Origin: an uncultured Neisseria sp.
GTDB taxonomy: Bacteria > Pseudomonadota > Gammaproteobacteria > Burkholderiales > Neisseriaceae
Assembly: GCA_937919795.1 (NCBI GenBank)
Contig: CALFOA010000246.1
Span: forward strand, 1-6,653
Reading direction: 5' to 3'
DNA length: 6,653 nt
Below, one piece after another: positions 5,638-6,653 of the stretch. Position 1 is the stretch's first letter. Each line of letters begins with the position of its first letter. The notes beneath the pieces were generated by a model. It was not told where the DNA came from, did no database searches, and saw only the letters and a list, made by a program, of their open reading frames with translations. The translations under genes and the position numbers were made by a program.

Positions 5638-6285
5638 ATGACTATCATTGCTATGGATATTCAGCCGCAACGTTGTTTTACTTGCGTTGCCGACAGTGAA
5701 AATTTTGTACCTTATGCCCGTCAGGCAGTTTATGAATTGAATAAGCAAGCAATGTATGCACATCGCCGCGTGTTGGTTCAGAACTTGACCATTCTCGGCT
5801 GTGCCGGTTTTTGTACTGGGGGGGATACCACTGGCTTTGTATGCCCTATGGGCTCTACCAAGAGAGCGGAAACTTCTGGATTGAGCGGTGCAATGAATTC
5901 AATCGGCAATTGTGATTTGCTGCCTGGCCTACCTCAGGAATTTGATTATGATTATGTTATGTCCTATGAAAATCAAGACAAAAAAACAGCGAGCTACGAC
6001 AAGTTATTCACTTGGTTGAAACAGGCGAATACAAGCACCATTTTAATTGGTGGAATGCCTTTGGAAAAAGGCATGCTGGAGATGGTATTAAAGCTAAGTA
6101 AAGCCGGTAAATGGCGTGTTGTTGTCAACTTAGCTGCTAGCCGTGGTGTCTGCCCGGAAAATGCCTTACAAGCCATTTTAGCAATGCGTCGCGCCGGTGC
6201 GACCGTATTAGCGAATGCTAATGAATTCCCGGTGCTTCGCCGCCAAACCGGTAGAGCATTTATACCGTTGCATCAAACTGCTTAA
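5638..6285 (+). CDS. Isochorismatase/nicotinamidase-fold protein lacking the catalytic residues (probable pseudoenzyme)
   Basis: This 215-residue protein matches the nicotinamidase-type cysteine hydrolases over its whole length: IIAMDIQPQ (3-11), ELNKQA (33-38), LLPGLPQEFDYDYV (94-107), TILIGGM (134-140), KAGKWRVVVNLAASRGV (155-171) and AMRRAGATVLANANEF (182-197). Active members use an Asp-Lys-Cys triad and a metal held by a DxH motif and a later His. Here Asp7 remains, but by alignment the Lys place is about Tyr110, the Cys place (usually GLATDYCV) is Gly145 in GGMPLEKGM, the DxH place reads Q48-N-L-T51, and the WPxHC segment is absent. Hydrolase activity is therefore unlikely. Residues 48-92 are instead Cys- and Gly-rich (GCAGFCTGG, FVCPMG, GNC). 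AAGGGGG (5624-5630), 7 bases before the ATG, and a strong terminator suggest the gene is expressed. A G7 tract at 5818-5824 lies in the frame. Role unknown: a binding or regulatory protein, or an early pseudogene. Confidence 0.8.
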   Translation: MTIIAMDIQPQRCFTCVADSENFVPYARQAVYELNKQAMYAHRRVLVQNLTILGCAGFCTGGDTTGFVCPMGSTKRAETSGLSGAMNSIGNCDLLPGLPQEFDYDYVMSYENQDKKTASYDKLFTWLKQANTSTILIGGMPLEKGMLEMVLKLSKAGKWRVVVNLAASRGVCPENALQAILAMRRAGATVLANANEFPVLRRQTGRAFIPLHQTA

Positions 6286-6319
6286 ACTCGATTTATCTAC
6301 CTTTATGGAGTACTGCTTT

Positions 6320-6347
6320 GGGCACCTGAAATAGGTGCCCTTTTTTT
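6320..6347 (+). terminator. Rho-independent terminator after the isochorismatase-fold gene
   Basis: A perfect 8-bp GC-rich stem GGGCACCT/AGGTGCCC (6320-6327 with 6333-6340), a 5-base loop GAAAT and a T7 tract (6341-6347), 34 bases after the stop. Confidence 0.95.
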
Positions 6348-6425
6348 ATTCTACTTTTTGTGAGTGGTTAATAGAACAGTATTCTACATTCTTGAAACTC
6401 GAACAAATGCCGCGGGTTAATAAAA

Positions 6426-6449
6426 ATCCCGCTGAATAGTCAGCGGGAT
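6426..6449 (-). terminator. Rho-independent terminator of the BamC-like gene
   Basis: A perfect 10-bp stem ATCCCGCTGA/TCAGCGGGAT (6426-6435 with 6440-6449) with a 4-base loop; on the minus strand it runs into a T5 tract (complement of A6422-A6426). It lies about 20 bases after the stop of the minus-strand gene and faces the plus-strand terminator at 6320-6347, closing a convergent gene pair. Confidence 0.92.
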
Positions 6450-6469
6450 AGAGAAAGTTAGGATATGGA

Positions 6470-6653
6470 TTAACGCAATTCGGCGTATAGACGCTCCAGC
6501 AGGGTGGATGCTTCTTTGCCTTGATAGCGGCTACCGTCTTTGTTGAGCAACTGAATACGGGCACCGTTGTTCATCGGTTCGACAAATACAATCAACTCGG
6601 GTTGAGCCGCAGCAGTCGCTTCGGTGGCTTTCTTACCTAACAGATCGGAAGAG
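6470..6653 (-). CDS. bamC: C-terminal fragment of a probable BamC outer-membrane assembly lipoprotein
   Basis: Only the last 60 or so codons are in the window; the start lies beyond the right edge. The translated end reads LLGKKATAETAAAAQPE, then LIVFVEPMNNGARIQLLNKDG, then a helix EASTLLERLYAELR before TAA at 6470-6472. The pattern of a beta segment, the NxDG turn and a final amphipathic helix ending in a basic residue resembles the C-terminal domain of BamC (NlpB), a lipoprotein of the BAM complex that inserts outer-membrane proteins. This rests on a short piece, so the name is tentative. The three terminal codons at the right edge (Asp-Ser-Ser) and part of a fourth come from bases identical to a sequencing adapter and are probably not real; trustworthy sequence ends near 6641. 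Confidence 0.5.
   Translation of the reverse strand, partial: SSDLLGKKATEATAAAQPELIVFVEPMNNGARIQLLNKDGSRYQGKEASTLLERLYAELR
6642..6653. other. Probable Illumina adapter remnant at the contig end
   Basis: The last 12 bases, AGATCGGAAGAG, are identical to the beginning of the Illumina TruSeq adapters. They stand exactly at the end of the window, where untrimmed adapter would be found, so they are probably an assembly artefact. Confidence 0.8.

Noticed and set aside
5453..5641. 62-codon plus frame overlapping the start of the isochorismatase-fold gene
   Set aside because: TTG start without a ribosome site, in very AT-rich DNA, with no recognisable protein pattern.
6412..6447. Alternative pairing of GCGGG (6412-6416) with CCCGC (6428-6432), suggesting antitermination
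   Set aside because: The 10-bp terminator stem is far stronger, and the alternative is 5 bp only; probably incidental.
6346..6564. 72-codon minus frame overlapping the BamC-like end
   Set aside because: It runs through the terminator hairpin and out of frame over the bamC-like gene; Cys/Ser/Pro-rich without pattern.

Overview
The window reads as a whole short contig from a member of the Neisseriaceae. Six exact copies of the 12-mer TGCCTGTCTGAA (three on each strand) plus one decayed copy lie in the intergenic spaces. As I recall it, this is the 'TG-wad' dialect of the neisserial DNA uptake sequence (DUS), described around Neisseria wadsworthii/shayeganii, and not the ATGCCGTCTGAA form of the pathogenic Neisseria. 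The left end looks like the end of a Correia-type repeat (CREE/nemis). The last 12 bases equal the start of an Illumina TruSeq adapter, so the right end is probably not genomic.

Layout. Positions 1-54: truncated Correia-like repeat. 120-953 (minus): amino-acid ABC transporter substrate-binding lipoprotein, with a strong sigma70 promoter (1014-1041) and its own terminator (72-99). 1147-2931 (minus): 2-isopropylmalate synthase LeuA carrying an unusual in-frame helix-turn-helix domain of about 70 residues at its N-terminus, with a promoter at 2970-2997 and a terminator made from an inverted DUS pair (1081-1128). 2932-3263: AT-rich intergenic region with three DUS copies in alternating orientation. 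3264-4415 (minus): unfamiliar 383-residue protein with weak resemblance to DUF4238. 4535-5176 (plus): DUF533/YebE-type membrane protein with a TerB-like domain and a very good terminator (5238-5273). 5274-5637: AT-rich, no convincing gene, possible long structured leader. 5638-6285 (plus): isochorismatase/nicotinamidase-fold protein that has lost nearly all recognisable active-site residues and carries a G7 tract; terminator at 6320-6347. 6470-6653 (minus): C-terminal end of a probable BamC lipoprotein with its own terminator (6426-6449).

The genes appear to be separate transcription units, most with their own terminator, and there is no clear shared pathway. LeuA starts leucine biosynthesis, and the lipoprotein would import an amino acid. 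The two most notable objects are the HTH-LeuA fusion, which suggests a biosynthetic enzyme with a DNA-binding or oligomerising module, and the active-site-less nicotinamidase homologue, a candidate pseudoenzyme. I saw no CRISPR array, transposase, tRNA or rRNA.
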